NCBI GenBank assembly: GCA_021018815.1
Contig: JAITYX010000003.1
Location: forward strand, 1,860,001-1,924,000
From: Talinum fruticosum
Taxonomy: Eukaryota; Streptophyta; Magnoliopsida; Caryophyllales; Talinaceae
DNA: 64,000 nucleotides
Direction: 5' to 3'
Shown: positions 34,301 through 45,737 of the stretch, in pieces
How positions within the stretch are numbered: the stretch's first letter is position 1
Layout of the letters: the number at the start of each line of letters is the position of its first letter
Program-made: the position numbers and the translations under genes
Notes under the pieces: model-generated
The model's input: only the letters and a program-made list of their open reading frames with translations
What the model was told of the DNA's origin: nothing
Databases searched by the model: none

Positions 34301-34770
34301 TTAGGAACTACTTTTATGAAAGAGTTATAGAGGAATATTAAAGGTGTAATTTCCGGAGGCATGCTATCGTCAATTTATATAAGATATTTCAGGACCAGAG
34401 TCCTCCTCCCTCACGCCACTGTAGGTGGCCAAGTCTCGAGCCGTGAGTTAGCCAGGTGCCGATCGGACCAACCGATCCTCTTTATTTTTTCGGTCCGAGC
34501 ATTGGGCCCATTTTGTTTTCTATATATGGTCCATTTCGGCCAAGCCTTGATATTTATGGACCATACAGTTGTCCTTTCGAATGTTCTATTTTGTTATTTT
34601 CTTTTGGGGGAATGCGGACAAGTATAATTTTTTGATTTGTCTTTGAATTATTTTTTTGCATCATATAAATAAAGAAAGCATTATAGAATAGAGTCTTTGC
34701 ATTCATCTCATTGCATAGAGTCAAATGGTAGAAAGCATTAATATTAATTAAGTAACCTAGAAGAAGTTAT
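34301..34770. other. Interval between the two antisense ORFs
   Basis: No convincing ORF. On minus a CTATATATAGAAAACAAAATG stretch lies at about 34520-34530 and could be the TATA box for antisense ORF 2; AT rich at 34580-34760. Confidence 0.35.
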
Positions 34771-37700
34771 TCAATCTTCATCATCGAAAGTATCATTGAA
34801 GATATAGTTACCAAAATCCTCCAAGATTGAAGTGAAAACTCGCCTCTCCCCAACAGTTTGCAAGTAACTAGCCCCATGGTCCCAAGTCGATCAAGAGGCC
34901 TCATGATAAGATCCACTATACGACATCCGATGAAAATCATACAGATTGCCATAAGGGTTAAGCGCTTGTAAAGGCATGACATCCATACCAGCCTCGGAAG
35001 AGCTAGGCCCAAGCACTAGATGAATTAGGTCTATGTGTAGAAGTACTTAACGCCACTTCGAAGCACTATGCACGTGAGAATGTTGAGAGGAACGACGTAA
35101 AGAACTCCGCTCTAGCAGTGCTACTTGGATGACATTTGTTGGCTAGAAGAATGCATTTGAGCCTTAAAGCTACTAAGGAAACCTCCCGATGGCGGAGACC
35201 TAGATCGGTGATCCTACAAAGGTAATAGAGCGATTAGCAAAAATACTAATAGCTCATGACTTAGCACTTTAACTAACTAAGCTCACCCAAAATGTTACGA
35301 ATGTTTGACCGGTAAATAAGTCCTTGAAAGCTTTAATGTCGGACTTGGGTTTGATGGACACTCTTCGTGACTTGTTCCCGATCGTAATGCAAATTCATTG
35401 TGTTAGCAAGACACTTTTAGCATTCCACTAAAAGTAAAAAAGCATAACACTCTTACCCCTTTCCAATTTTTTGGGAGCGGATGCCCCACACATTCGGACT
35501 CGAGAATTTCGAAATCTTAACATAACATAGGACTCTTTAAGTTACGATACATTGATATGGAGACTTGGAATATAGATGTTGCTCAGAAGAAGCTACAAAG
35601 ATAAAGTTAATTTCCACATAAGAATTTAATCGCACAAAAGGGTAGATGAAGACTCACCAATCATGTCATGATTCATCCCAAATATTGAACATAGGACGAA
35701 TCCATATCCAAGAATTGGGTATAAAGATACCTAGTGGTTATTTCTTCTTGCTCCTCTTGAGGTTTAGAGCAGAAATAGAACATTGTCCATAGTGGATCTT
35801 GGGGAACAAAAGAAGGTTACGTATTATATCGGATTTGTGGTGTAACCCGCTCACCAAGGTACCAACGAAACCGAACGGACCCTCAAGAAAAATTTGCCTT
35901 TCACTCGAACTCCTACGCTATGCCAAGGCTTGGAGGAAGCTGAGTTTGGGTTCAAGGGTTAAAATTGGCTTGCATACACAAGACCTATAAAAAGACAAGC
36001 AAGAACCAGCAAAACTAGGCAACCAAGCACGCTTGTTTGGTCGGCACCGACAACACCACGACCGTGCCACCATAGGCCGTGGGCTAGGGCGAAATTTGGG
36101 TTGAAAGTAAGAAAATTTTTGAGCCATTCTAGCTCGGATTATAAAGCGTATACGTGACATACCATGGTCACAAAGTTAAGGGCGGACCTCAAAGAGGAAA
36201 TATCATGTGCTTGTCGTCTTTGGAGGTGTACTTTAGCCCACACTACCGAAGCGAAAAATAAGGGTGGTTTCTTGAGCCGAGTGAGAGTTTAGGGAAATAC
36301 TCATATAACTACGGACTGTAAGTTTATGACACAAGTGAGATCCTTATCCATGCAAGAAAAGATGTTTTGGAGATTAAAAAAACAAAGAGAAGGACAAGCG
36401 TACCTTGATAACCTTCCACAAGCCACACTAAGGCATGTCATTCAACAAGTCCTTTTCGGTCGTTGTGTGCCTAACTCCGGAATGGAAAACCCCTTATGAG
36501 ACAAGTAAAGGCGGGCACACTCCAATTGAGGTTGTAAATCTTGTCTAAATCCATCAAGTTTACCAAATAGTGGACATATACTTTAGAAGCTTGGTTCAAA
36601 AAGATGGATGTGCTTAGCGTAAAGGCCAAGCACTATTCACACCTGTTGTTATGGACTATGTTAAGCCCATAACTCAGCATTTTAAAAGGCCTTGAAAAGA
36701 AGGGTTTATTTAAAGAAGTTGGCCTAAGGAAACCGACTAGCAATAGGAGCGAAGAGGTGACGCAAAACGTCACGATTTTTGTATAAATCCCTGGTCGTAA
36801 ATTAGAGGTTCCTCTAAGAAGCCCAAGCCCGAAAGAATAGCAAAATCAAGAGGCGTGATAGTCATTTCCCCAAGTGGGAGATGGAAGGTGTTTGTGGCAT
36901 TCCAAAACAGCTCACTAATGGCTTAGGTAGGGTCACGCTCTTTCCAGATCACACAAATGATTCAAAGTAATAAAGATAAGGCCAAACCCAACACTTGTTT
37001 AGGATTAGGGATGGCAAGAGGCCGATTGAGGACGAAGGCATATTCCCCGTCAATATCCCCGCTCAGCCCCTCGTCTCCTGCCCCACTTCGGCCCCCACTG
37101 CGAGAGGAAAATTCCTCCCCATCCCCGCCCTCGTCGAGGCCCCATTCCTTGGTTGGCCCCAACTGGTGATTTTTCCCGTTTTTGTTGTTCAATGTTTTTA
37201 TGATCATGGTCGATGGCACAGTACTCAAACAACCTCAATATAATCAAATTATTTTTATTTTTTCACCCAATGAGCAAAAACTTACACCCAAAATGAAAAA
37301 GTCACATCCGAGTCATTTAAATTGTCTTTGCTAAAGCAATGACATTTGCTAAAACTAGATTAGTGTACCCAGATTGGATAACTAGATTGAACAACATCAG
37401 ATTGAACGAAAAAATAAAAAAGTTATATCCAATAATTTCATACCAGTCAAAAAATGAAAATGGAATCGGATCAAAACCAAGAAAATGACATCAAATAGAA
37501 AAAACCAAAAATAAAAATGGCATCGGATCGGAGACCATATGTGAATCGCATTTCGTCATTCTTACTTTATAAACATACATCATTTGTGATTCTTGCTTTA
37601 TAAACTAAGAAATAAAATAAATACCATGAAATTCGGATGATGTCGACGAGATGAGCATTAGATCGGAGAAATCAAAAACCAAAACTTCAAAAGGTAGTGG

Positions 37701-38375
37701 TGCGAGTGAGAAAGAAATCAAAAACCAATTAATTTCATATCTATACGGAGATGACCAACGATAGGTTATGGGTGGGACTGGCAACCGTGTGGGGGACATA
37801 TTCGGGTGGAATGGCAATCATGCAGGCGAGAGAAGTGGTTCGAAGACAGACTCGAGTGGGACGATAAAATTACCTAATAGACATTCAATTCTTATATAAA
37901 ATTTTTTTAATATAAGGTCATATTCGTGATTTCCATAAACGGGGACAATGATAGGGATTTTTACCCAAACTGGGGACGGGGATTTTTCCCGAGTGGGGAG
38001 CGAGGATAGGGCGGGGCAAAAATATTTCCTCGTCCCTGTCCGTGTCCCGATGCGGGGACAAGGAGTTTGTCCCTGTCCCCGTTGGGGACAGAGATTTTTC
38101 CCCATCGGGGCCGGGACCTCGTCGGGTTCGGGGATTCCCGCCCCACTGCCATCCTTATTCATGATGTACTCTAAGAGGTAATTCCGCTCCTTGAAGATCT
38201 CGATGAATTTACCAATGATACCGCTACTCGAATGGTGCCTTTCTATAAAATGGAAATCTAATAAGATTTTAGTTAGTGGAAAATACCATTTTAAATATAC
38301 AAAGGAAGAAACTCAAGCCAACAAACTTACCAAGGTAAAGATGGCGAGAGATGAGACATGGCTCTCGTCCTCCAT
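34771..38375 (-). pseudogene. Antisense plant-mobile-domain gene of Tat element
   Basis: Minus-strand gene remnant between Tat pol and the 3' LTR. Proposed first exon 38375-38331 (15 codons, MEDESHVSS...) ends at a GTAAGT donor; an 88-bp T-rich intron (38330-38243) has a CTAAC branch-point-like motif and ends TATAG. The second exon is open and is interrupted by a hAT element (37006-38157). Beyond it, at 36839-36902, the motif NTFHLPLGEMTITPLDF is the signature of the plant mobile domain (MAIN/MAIL-type, PF10536). A last open segment ends DTFDDED at 34771. A minus-strand TATAAAAA at 38617-38624 could be its promoter. Many stops; exon structure between 34800 and 36700 is unresolved. Confidence 0.55.
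37006..38157. mobile_element. Non-autonomous hAT element
   Basis: 1152 bp with inverted ends TAGGGATGGCAAG and, reversed, TAAGGATGGCAGTGG, the usual plant hAT form. Flanks TTTAGGAT (36998-37005) and TTCATGAT (38158-38165) are an 8-bp duplication matching 6 of 8. Both subterminal 150-250 bp are GC rich (repeated GGGGACGGGG-like blocks, reverse complements of each other); the middle is AT rich without a transposase. Proline/glycine-rich frames here are by-products of the GC blocks. Confidence 0.8.
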
Positions 38376-38616
38376 CAAGAGGTCGTTGGGGTTCAACTCA
38401 TGGTGAAGACGTCATTCCCGTTACAAGAAGTTATCATGGATTAGGCTCTTGGCACTTGTTCTCTCAACGGAATGGGCACGCCATCTAGAAATTTTTAAGA
38501 AAACCAAGCTATTTTTCTCAAGACAAGTATGAGCAAGCTAGAGCAAGCCGAGAGCAAGCAAGAAAAATTAAAGAGAGGCGCAAGTGAGGTGTGCAAAATG
38601 AACACGTTAAGTCCCC

Positions 38617-38624
38617 TTTTTATA
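38617..38624 (-). promoter_or_regulatory. Putative TATA box of antisense PMD gene
   Basis: TATAAAAAGGGG on minus, about 240 bases before the proposed start codon at 38375. Single copy in this window, so conservation cannot be judged. Confidence 0.4.
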
Positions 38625-39190
38625 AGCAAATTCGGCCAACTTGACAAGAACACCAGACAAAATGCAAAAAGTAAGAGGACACCAAGTATGGAAGCAAGTA
38701 GCATATGCCAAGACAAGGCCCGCCACGTCGGCTCGACGACGACTTTGCGGGCATAGCTAGGGACTAGGTTGGTGAAGTCCCATCGGGAATGGGAAGTGGT
38801 CTCTTGGATTATTATGCATGCAAGTGGGTCTTTGCACCTACAAATTCAACTTTACTAGATCCAATTTTCTGTCCGTCCCCGACTGAATTATTCACGTAAA
38901 ATACCAAACTTTTATTAATATGATTATCCACTAACAAGTATGCTAGTATAGCGGAATTATTATGTCAATCTTCTAATTAAGAGATGGTCAAAGCTTCAGC
39001 AGAAAATCATAGAGCTTCCGGACTTTAATTAGGCCAAGCTCGGGACCCTTTTACCGGACTTAGGAATGCATACATCGCGATCAAGTGTAGGCCCCATCCT
39101 AGAGTTCGGGTTCGACAACAACCAATTCCAAACACTACAATTCAATCAGCATTCAATGCAATGCCTCTAAGCGAGATAAGTTTCCTTTAG

Positions 39191-39248
39191 TGTCTACTTT
39201 GACACTTCATCTTTCGGATTCGATCAAAGTGGGGACTAACCGTAGACA
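39191..39248 (+). promoter_or_regulatory. T1 polypurine tract in a hairpin at the 3' LTR border
   Basis: AAAGTGGGG (39227-39235) precedes the LTR start at 39241. TGTCTAC (39191-39197) pairs with GTAGACA (39242-39248) inside the LTR, and CTTTGA (39197-39202) with TCAAAG (39224-39229); the 12 bases TGGGGACTAACC, with tract and LTR border, form a bulge. T3 shows the same fold. Confidence 0.65.
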
Positions 39249-39376
39249 TCGAAAACGTGTCACTCTTATCTCTTTTTATTTCTATATTTTATTTTGTCAA
39301 CGCGGTGATGAAATCCTAGTCCTAATTGGCGGATTCGGATCATTGTTGGAGTCCGATTGGTGTGACGGATGCTAGT
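39241..39376 (+). repeat. T1 3' LTR, first 136 bases
   Basis: CGTAGACATCGAAAACGTG and onward match 7505-7640. Interrupted at 39376 by T3; the rest may be the piece at 52700-53788. Confidence 0.75.
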
Positions 39377-41422
39377 TGTAGTAACCACGGCTCGCTAGGG
39401 CCCATAGAGCTTCCCCACTTGTGTCGGGTCTCTTTTTTAAAGATTAATTTTAAAGATGGTTTTGAAAGTCGATATTGGAATGTGGGGATGAACATTTTTT
39501 ATTAAAATTTCTGAATTTTATTAAATCGATTAGGGAAAGTTTGAATGGCGGTTTTATTAACCATTATATTTTAGGAATTATTTTCAAAAGTCTCGGGATG
39601 TTTTTTTCTAATGAAGGAACAAATAAAATTAGGGTTTTGGTCCTACCTTGAAACTTTATGGTTAGATTGATGTGAAAACACCAATTTAGACCGAAGCCTC
39701 ACCTGCCGACCACCCGATAGAGGTGACGGCTTGTATCCGGTGAAGTAAGGCGCCGACCGGAGGCAAATATTGATGGAGTCGGCCTCGGCCTCTCGCCCGG
39801 TAGGCAGATCTAGAACCTCCTCTTACTTGTTCCTAAAACTAGAAAACACCGAGATGTAGATTTGAATAGAAATAAATGAAAGCGAGTCGCCAATCGGTTT
39901 TAAGAAGGAAAACTAACAAAACCAAAAATTTGGTCTTCCAATCTTAGTGTGGGAAAATTAAGATAAGAAGAGGATAAAAATGACTCCATCGGTCTTGGAA
40001 CCGAGAGTTAGATTCGGGGCGAGGGTACGAAAATAGTGATAAACCCTTCCATTCCGCCCGTCCGACGACGACCATTACTAGTTCGAGTAGTGAATTAAAA
40101 TAATGTAAAACAAGAGAGCAAGCAACAACATGCGAAAAAGAACTAAAGCAACCAAAACATAACTAAGGAAAACGATAAAGACAGAAAGTAAAGAAAGCGG
40201 TAAAGAAAGTAAAAGCGAAAAAGAAAGAAAGGGTCGAGCGAAAAGAAAGCGGAAAATAAAGATATTACATCGATCGGGGAGGAATTAAAAGCGATACATC
40301 TTGAATCCACAATACGGAAAGCAATAAAGAAAGCATAAATAAAGTAAACTATTTTGAAAACTCGATTGGTGCCCTCGGGTTGTCCGACCTACTAATCTGG
40401 ATCTCGGATCCGGATCCCTTGATGTGACGGTAGTGAATTGAAGAGGCTTTTTGTGAGTTTTTATGGAGATAGGTAGGCAAATGTGTGACTGATGTGGTTT
40501 AGGGATCCGATGTATGGAGTATGATAGAAGTAGGCTGAAAAGAGACCAAGGAATCGGAATAACAACTAGAGTATTCGAGTAGCTCTTAATCTGGTTTGAG
40601 CAATATAACAGATCGGGAATGAGCCATTGTGAGGATGAGAGGCAAGACTCTCTATTTATAGGGAGAGGTTAGGTCAAAGAGATGACCTAGGGTAAGCTCG
40701 GCTAGCTTTCCAAAAATAGCAAAAATATACCGGGGCATGATTAAAGTGATAAGAGCGGATAAAGTGAAGGATAAAACTAGATAGAATGGGTTAAATGAGG
40801 GGAGGAAGGCACCGGCCAACTGGTGTTGCCTAGGGTTTTGTGCCCTAGCGTGCTAGCCAGGAGTCCGCAAGCTCGAACACAGCGTTTTGAGGTAAAATGT
40901 AGGGTAGAAGGTGCTGCCTTTGTTGGGCTTTCTAGGGTTTCATGCCCTAGCATGTTGTCTCGGGATTCCTTAGCCAAAACACAGACATTTCATTTATGGT
41001 TTCTAGAAGGCGGGAGCCGAACATGTTGGGCTTCTTAAGGGTATTTCGGCTCCTAGTCTCGGGTGGACTGTCTTGGGGCTTAAATGCATCACTTTGATTC
41101 TCGTGAGGTCTTTAGCTCCTTGTTTGATTGTATTAAAGTAAAACATAGGATTCTAAGCTCGGAATTCCCAAGTATACGACACTAGACTCCTCTTTGAAGG
41201 CTTGGCACGGTTTTGGATCGTCCGAAAGAAAAGAGGATTTTTGGATCGACTCGAGGAGAATGCTATATATGTGGTCGTTGGGGATCTTTGTGGTTTATCA
41301 GCAGCCATCGCACCAATCAAACACAGTCCAAAATCAAAATCCTCAAATAGGACTTCGGATTATCATCATAGGGCCAACAAATAAAAAACAGAGAAAATGA
41401 CAACACTTGTTTTGTGTCTATA
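39377..41422 (-). repeat. T3 3' LTR, complete
   Basis: 2046 bp; on plus TGTAGTAACCACGG to TTTTGTGTCTATA (the element's first two bases TA instead of TG). The only uninterrupted full-length Tat LTR in the window and a good reference copy. TATA box on minus at 40653-40660. Confidence 0.85.
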
Positions 41423-41472
41423 GTTAGCCCCCACTTTGACCGAGTTTGAAAGACGAAGGTCAAAGTAGACAC
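41414..41472 (-). promoter_or_regulatory. T3 polypurine tract in a hairpin at the 3' LTR border
   Basis: GTGTCTA (41414-41420) pairs with TAGACAC (41466-41472) and CTTTGACC (41434-41441) with GGTCAAAG (41458-41465). The 13 unpaired bases 41421-41433 contain the tract (TGGGGGCTAACTA on minus) and the LTR border. Confidence 0.7.
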
Positions 41473-41940
41473 TAAAGGGTACTTACCTGGTGCTAGTGTT
41501 GTTTTGGAATCCGATTGGATTGATGCGTCCGAAATTAGGTACCTTGTGGCTTGAACTTTTAATAAAGGGGCCTGGACTTGACCGGCGAGTCCGAAGTCCG
41601 CGTTGTTGATTCCCGAACTTCGCTGCTTAGAGACCCGAGGTTTGGATTGATGTGCTCAAAATTAACCATGTGCTTAGTCTAAACATTGGTGATGGAGCTT
41701 GAACTCGACTCGGGTAGTAAAGTTTGAAGTTCAGCTGGAGGTGCCTGAACATAACCACTAGGGGATTTGGTTAAGGGTATCTTGACCTTAACCACTAGGG
41801 AATCTTGGCTGAAATGTTTTGCACTAATAGTTTCGTCGACTAAAAATCGAATGTAAATAGTTTTAAGTGTTACTCGAAGATAATTTGTAACTAGATTATG
41901 TTTTAAGTATGGTTCCTTGACTTGGCCATGGTGTGGTCCT
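41473..41940 (-). other. T3 3' UTR, proximal part
   Basis: No ORF seen. Contains two CCACTAGGG(G/A)A-TTTGG-like copies (41756 and 41801) and leads into the 45-bp array. Confidence 0.4.
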
Positions 41941-42315
41941 AAAGCCTTGATGTGGTGTCCGAACCTTAACCGCTGTTGGGCCTGAAGCTCGACGAAGGGA
42001 TTGATGTCCGAACCTTGACCGCTGTTAGGCTCGAAGCTCGGCCGAGTTATGTCCGAGCCTTGACCGCTGCTCGCCTGAAGCTCGACCGAGTTGTGTCTAA
42101 ACCTTGACCGCTGTTAGGCCCGAAGCTCGACCGAGTTGTGTCCGATCCTTAACGAATGTTTGGGCTCGAAGCTCGACCGAGGTGTGTCGGAACCTTGGCA
42201 GCTGTTGGGCTTGAAGCTCGACTAAGGTGTGTCTAAACGTTGACTCGCTGCTAGGCTCGAAGCTCGGCCAGGGTGTATCCGAACCTTGACTGCTCCATGG
42301 TGCGAAGCTCGACTT
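41941..42315 (-). repeat. 45-bp tandem array in T3 3' UTR
   Basis: Eight units of 44-49 bp, each with TGTCCGAACCTTGACCGCTG and GGCTCGAAGCTCGACCGAG. The AAGCTCG core begins at 41985, 42034, 42078, 42123, 42169, 42214, 42260 and 42305. GC richer than its surroundings. Tat/Ogre elements are known for hypervariable tandem repeats in their 3' UTR. Confidence 0.9.
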
Positions 42316-43110
42316 CTATCCACTTTCGTTGGAATAAGGACACATGCTTACCTCATATAGAAATTCTTGCCCGGACTTGGTCGTTGGATGACATGAAGTC
42401 CGGTTGCTTGAAAATATGATGTTCTATTAAGCGATGTGCCTCATTCGAAATTTGAGCTTTAAGTTTGTGTGCTAATAGCTCCTTTGTAAGGTAGACGATT
42501 TTTGTCTTTCGCCTAGTATTCTTAGAGTTGTTGTGGTTGTACAACCTTTGCGATCAAGAGCCCCCACTTTCTTCTTGAGTGCTTGTGTCTAGTTTTTCTT
42601 GAATGTTAGAGTGTTGATGAGCTTTGATTAGGCGATGGAAGATCCTCTTTGAAGGTGACGGTGCTTGGTGACCTCCTTGATGTTGATCCGATACTTAATG
42701 CTTGCTTGATTGAATAATTCATTGGAGGGTGCTTTGTTATTTAATTTTTGTATTTTTAGGAGTTTCACTCATGCAAAGGAGATGTATACAAGACTCTATT
42801 CTAAGAACAAATGCATTCTTTTATCAAGATGATGCAAAAAACTCTAAAAGACAAAGATAAAATTGAACTTTAGCCCCCACTCCCTAAAGGAAAGCCTAAA
42901 GAGGGGTAGGTCAAGCGAACTGCAATGTACTGCTACTCGATGGTGAATCGTGCTCCTAACGGTTTGATGCTTGACTGGCATGCTTCTTGATGATTCGATG
43001 CATTTTCCCAATGGTTTTTGCTCCTGTAGATAGGGCAAAGTGGCTTTGATTTTGGGAAATTAGAAATGGAAATTAGGATCAAGGCTAGGTTTGGGGCCGG
43101 ACCTCGTGGG
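42316..43110 (-). other. T3 3' UTR, distal part
   Basis: No recognised protein. Holds a second purine tract on minus (GGGAGTGGGGGCTAAAG, about 42892-42876) and the block CTTCCTACGTATCCGTTATAACG (43103-43128), reversed ACGTAGGAAGCC, which I know as a recurrent motif near the 3' end of Tat elements. Confidence 0.4.
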
Positions 43111-43114
43111 CTTC

Positions 43115-44270
43115 CTACGTATCCGTTATAACGAAATCATGCCTTCGTAGTTCAAAAGGAATAAGCTGATTTGGTTTTGTTTTGTTTTTATTTTTTATTT
43201 TTGAAGACAGGAAAAGGAAATACAACGGATAAGGAAAAGGAAAAAGCAAATAGACATAGAATAGATATGAAAAAGGGAAATGCGAGGCTTTATTCGCATC
43301 CTTGATGAGTAGTGGGCTCATTTGATGGTCTTCTAGTGAGATGTTTTCTCTTCTTCTATGAGCATGCCAACGTCTCTGATCTGTTTTGAAGTTCATGACG
43401 AGCAAGAACTTCAGTGCGATGATAGGCGGGTTGTAGGTTCTTATAGATGATTCCGACCTGATCCTTATTAGGCGGCTTATCGGTCATATGAGCAGTTGTC
43501 GCCCTCCGAGCAAGTAAGGAAGTCGGTGAAGCCTTCATCGTTTCCTTGCTTGATCAATTCTAGATCCCGAAGTGTGACTGGTAGATCGGTATTGTAGGAG
43601 TATTAATGTAGGAACTCCTGGCAAACATCCTGCCGGTTTGTCACCTTGCGTGGGTCAACGAGTATTGTACCATTTCATGACATCCGTGTCAAATGTCCAT
43701 AGGAAGATGATGTGATAAGTGTCCTCAAGTACATTTTTTAAAGTCATTAGGCCCACAAAGTTTCTCACGCGATGGTTAGGGTTCTCTGTTCAGTGAAACT
43801 TAATGCTAGGAATGGTAAACTTAGGGGGTAGCTTGCCTTTAGGGATTAAAGTGAATCCACTGGGCTAGATAGTGGTGGTTGAACATCGAGGACTCCCGTA
43901 ACATCTTCTCATCTAATCTATTCTTGGATCGAATTGAGGCCTAGGTTGAGGTTTAAGGCGGGATCCTTCTCCTTCTTTTTCTTTCCCTTTGGACTTTGAT
44001 TTCCTCTCTAGTTCTTCGCGAATGAAACTAATGGATTCGAGATATAAACTCAATCATCTTATCTTGGGTATCAAGCCTAGCTTCTAGCTTAGCAATAGAC
44101 TCCTTGAACGAGGTCATGATAGGAGTTTGCTCCGGCTGGTTGGTCATTTTTGAGGAATATTTTGTGTACTCGGTGTGGTACGTGTTAATGTGATACGTCT
44201 CGATGTTGACCATACTGGTGTTGATGTAGATTTCTTGCTTCCCGGACGCTTCATGCTAGGGTTCCGAACT
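43115..44270 (-). pseudogene. Tat gag (T3)
   Basis: From right to left: coiled-coil-like SIAKLEARLDTQDKMIEF (near 44070), then FTIPSIKFH, VMKWYNTLVDPRKV, VTLRDLELIKQGN and, at 43538-43356, KPPNKDQVGIIYKNLQPAYH. This order equals the retrotransposon gag core of Tat elements and matches T4. Stops are few and the frame is shifted about three times. Confidence 0.75.
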
Positions 44271-44278
44271 TGGATAGG

Positions 44279-45737
44279 TGAAGGTTTGCTTTTGGAGAGT
44301 CAAAGTCACCCTAAAGAGGGGGCTGAATAGGATAATGAAGAAAATTAAACAATTTTTGCACCAATACAAGCTAAAAGCGGATTATGAGTCTAGAATGGAT
44401 TCGAACGGCAATAACACGGATATACGTGGAAACCCTCCTGGGGCGAGAAAACCATGAACAGTGTTAATCCTAGCACCAAGTCAAATCCACTATTTTGAAT
44501 CCACAAAATACGGAGGACTAACTCAACCAGAATTTCTCCCTTAAACAATTCCTTACAATGTTTTCTTAGACTCGAAGTTCCCTTACTTGATCTAGTACTT
44601 CCGACTCGGGTAACCTTTACAATCACGGACAACCGAGCTAAGTTAACCTTCATTGCTCAGTCAAGGGACCTTACTTAGAAAGTAAGAAAAGCATATGACT
44701 CGATTACAAGCTATTCTTTACAACTCGGAAAAATATTAAATACGAGACTTGGAGTTGTAAAAAGAAGATTAAGTAAGAATGAGAACAATTACTTCAACAA
44801 TATCCTAATCTTGTGAAGTGGCTTCTATTTATAGCCAACCAGGCAGAGTGACCGTTGATTCTTGCTTCGTATAAAGTCTTCACTAGTCGTTGTAACGGCT
44901 TTTTGAGTGACTTAGAAAAGATCCGTTGGGATGTGTTCGTTGTGTAACGGCTCTTGGCTCAAAAAGATGTTCCAATCAACTGGTGGTGACTGAAAGCTCA
45001 AGTGGAAACAAGCCGTTAGTCCTAGAGTTGGAGTTTTCCAGTTTTGGAAATAAACAACCACGACACGGTGTATCGAGCCATGTCCGAAGTAGCTAAAACT
45101 TGTCTGGCTGGTGGTTAACGGCTAGAAGCCGATTGCTTTTCGATTTAAAAAATAAGTTAGCCTCGTTTGAATAACCTCTAAAAGAAAACCACATTGGTTC
45201 TCAAAGTACAAAATATTTTACTCCAAGATTAGGCACATATAATAATTAAATCGGAATAATTAAATGCTTAATTATCTTTGGCCTAAAGGAATGGAATTTT
45301 CGAGGCTAATATTCAATATAATCAAATTCCATCTTGAGTCAATCCTAAAGATGATCAAGTTAAAAGAGTTTATTAGAGTATAATGACTTGATCTTGTCAA
45401 ATAATTCTCAAGAAAATAAGCTAACTTAGAATAAAGAATTAACGAGTGTAACTCTCTTTGCTTTGAAGTATAAAGTCGAGTGCTCGGAATAAGATTGTGT
45501 TAAAGAAATTATTTGAGCATGCGATAGTTTTGAGTGATGTCTAAGTGAGTAAGAAACACCGAGTGTAGGAGATATGCGATAAGGCGCTTTACGAGTCGAT
45601 CGAACGAAATGAAAACTTAGATAAGAGTTACTATAGTGCTCGGAATGACTTGAAATCAAAACTTAAGAGAGATAGGATTTATACCCGAGTTTTCATGTAA
45701 TGCTCGGAATGACTTAGAGTTAAAACCCGAGTCTTCA
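44279..45737 (-). repeat. 3' LTR of S2
   Basis: 1459 bp, TGAAGGTTTGCTTTTGG to GAGTCTTCA on plus. TATA box TATAAATA on minus at 44826-44833. Closest to the S3 LTR by shared wording (CCAATACAAGCTAAA near the start). Confidence 0.85.

Larger units (their letters stand above)
7505..39376 (+). mobile_element. Tat-lineage Ty3/gypsy element T1, heavily nested
   Basis: Plus-strand Tat element. 5' LTR 7505-13900 (with insertions), primer site 13902-13919, leader 13920-14488 and 27037-27900 (split by SIRE element S1), gag remnant, pol 28455-32270, two antisense ORFs (32710-34300 and 34771-38375), polypurine tract about 39227-39240, then the first 136 bases of the 3' LTR (39241-39376). Lineage follows from the second RNase H between RNase H and integrase, the primer site type and the antisense ORFs. 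Gag core and protease appear deleted near 28450. Non-autonomous and decayed. Confidence 0.8.
39377..44278 (-). mobile_element. Tat element T3 (3' LTR, 3' UTR, gag; pol deleted)
   Basis: Minus-strand Tat element: 3' LTR 39377-41422, polypurine tract 41423-41434, 3' UTR with a 45-bp tandem array, then gag at 43115-44270. The whole pol is missing between gag and 3' UTR. Its 5' part is cut by SIRE element S2 at 44279. It sits inside the T1 3' LTR. Confidence 0.75.

Noticed and set aside
36957..37247. Proline/serine-rich frames on both strands
   Set aside because: By-products of the GC-rich end of the hAT element.
41941..42315. CRISPR-like array (regular 45-bp units)
   Set aside because: Units are contiguous tandem repeats with no unique spacers, in a plant retroelement 3' UTR.
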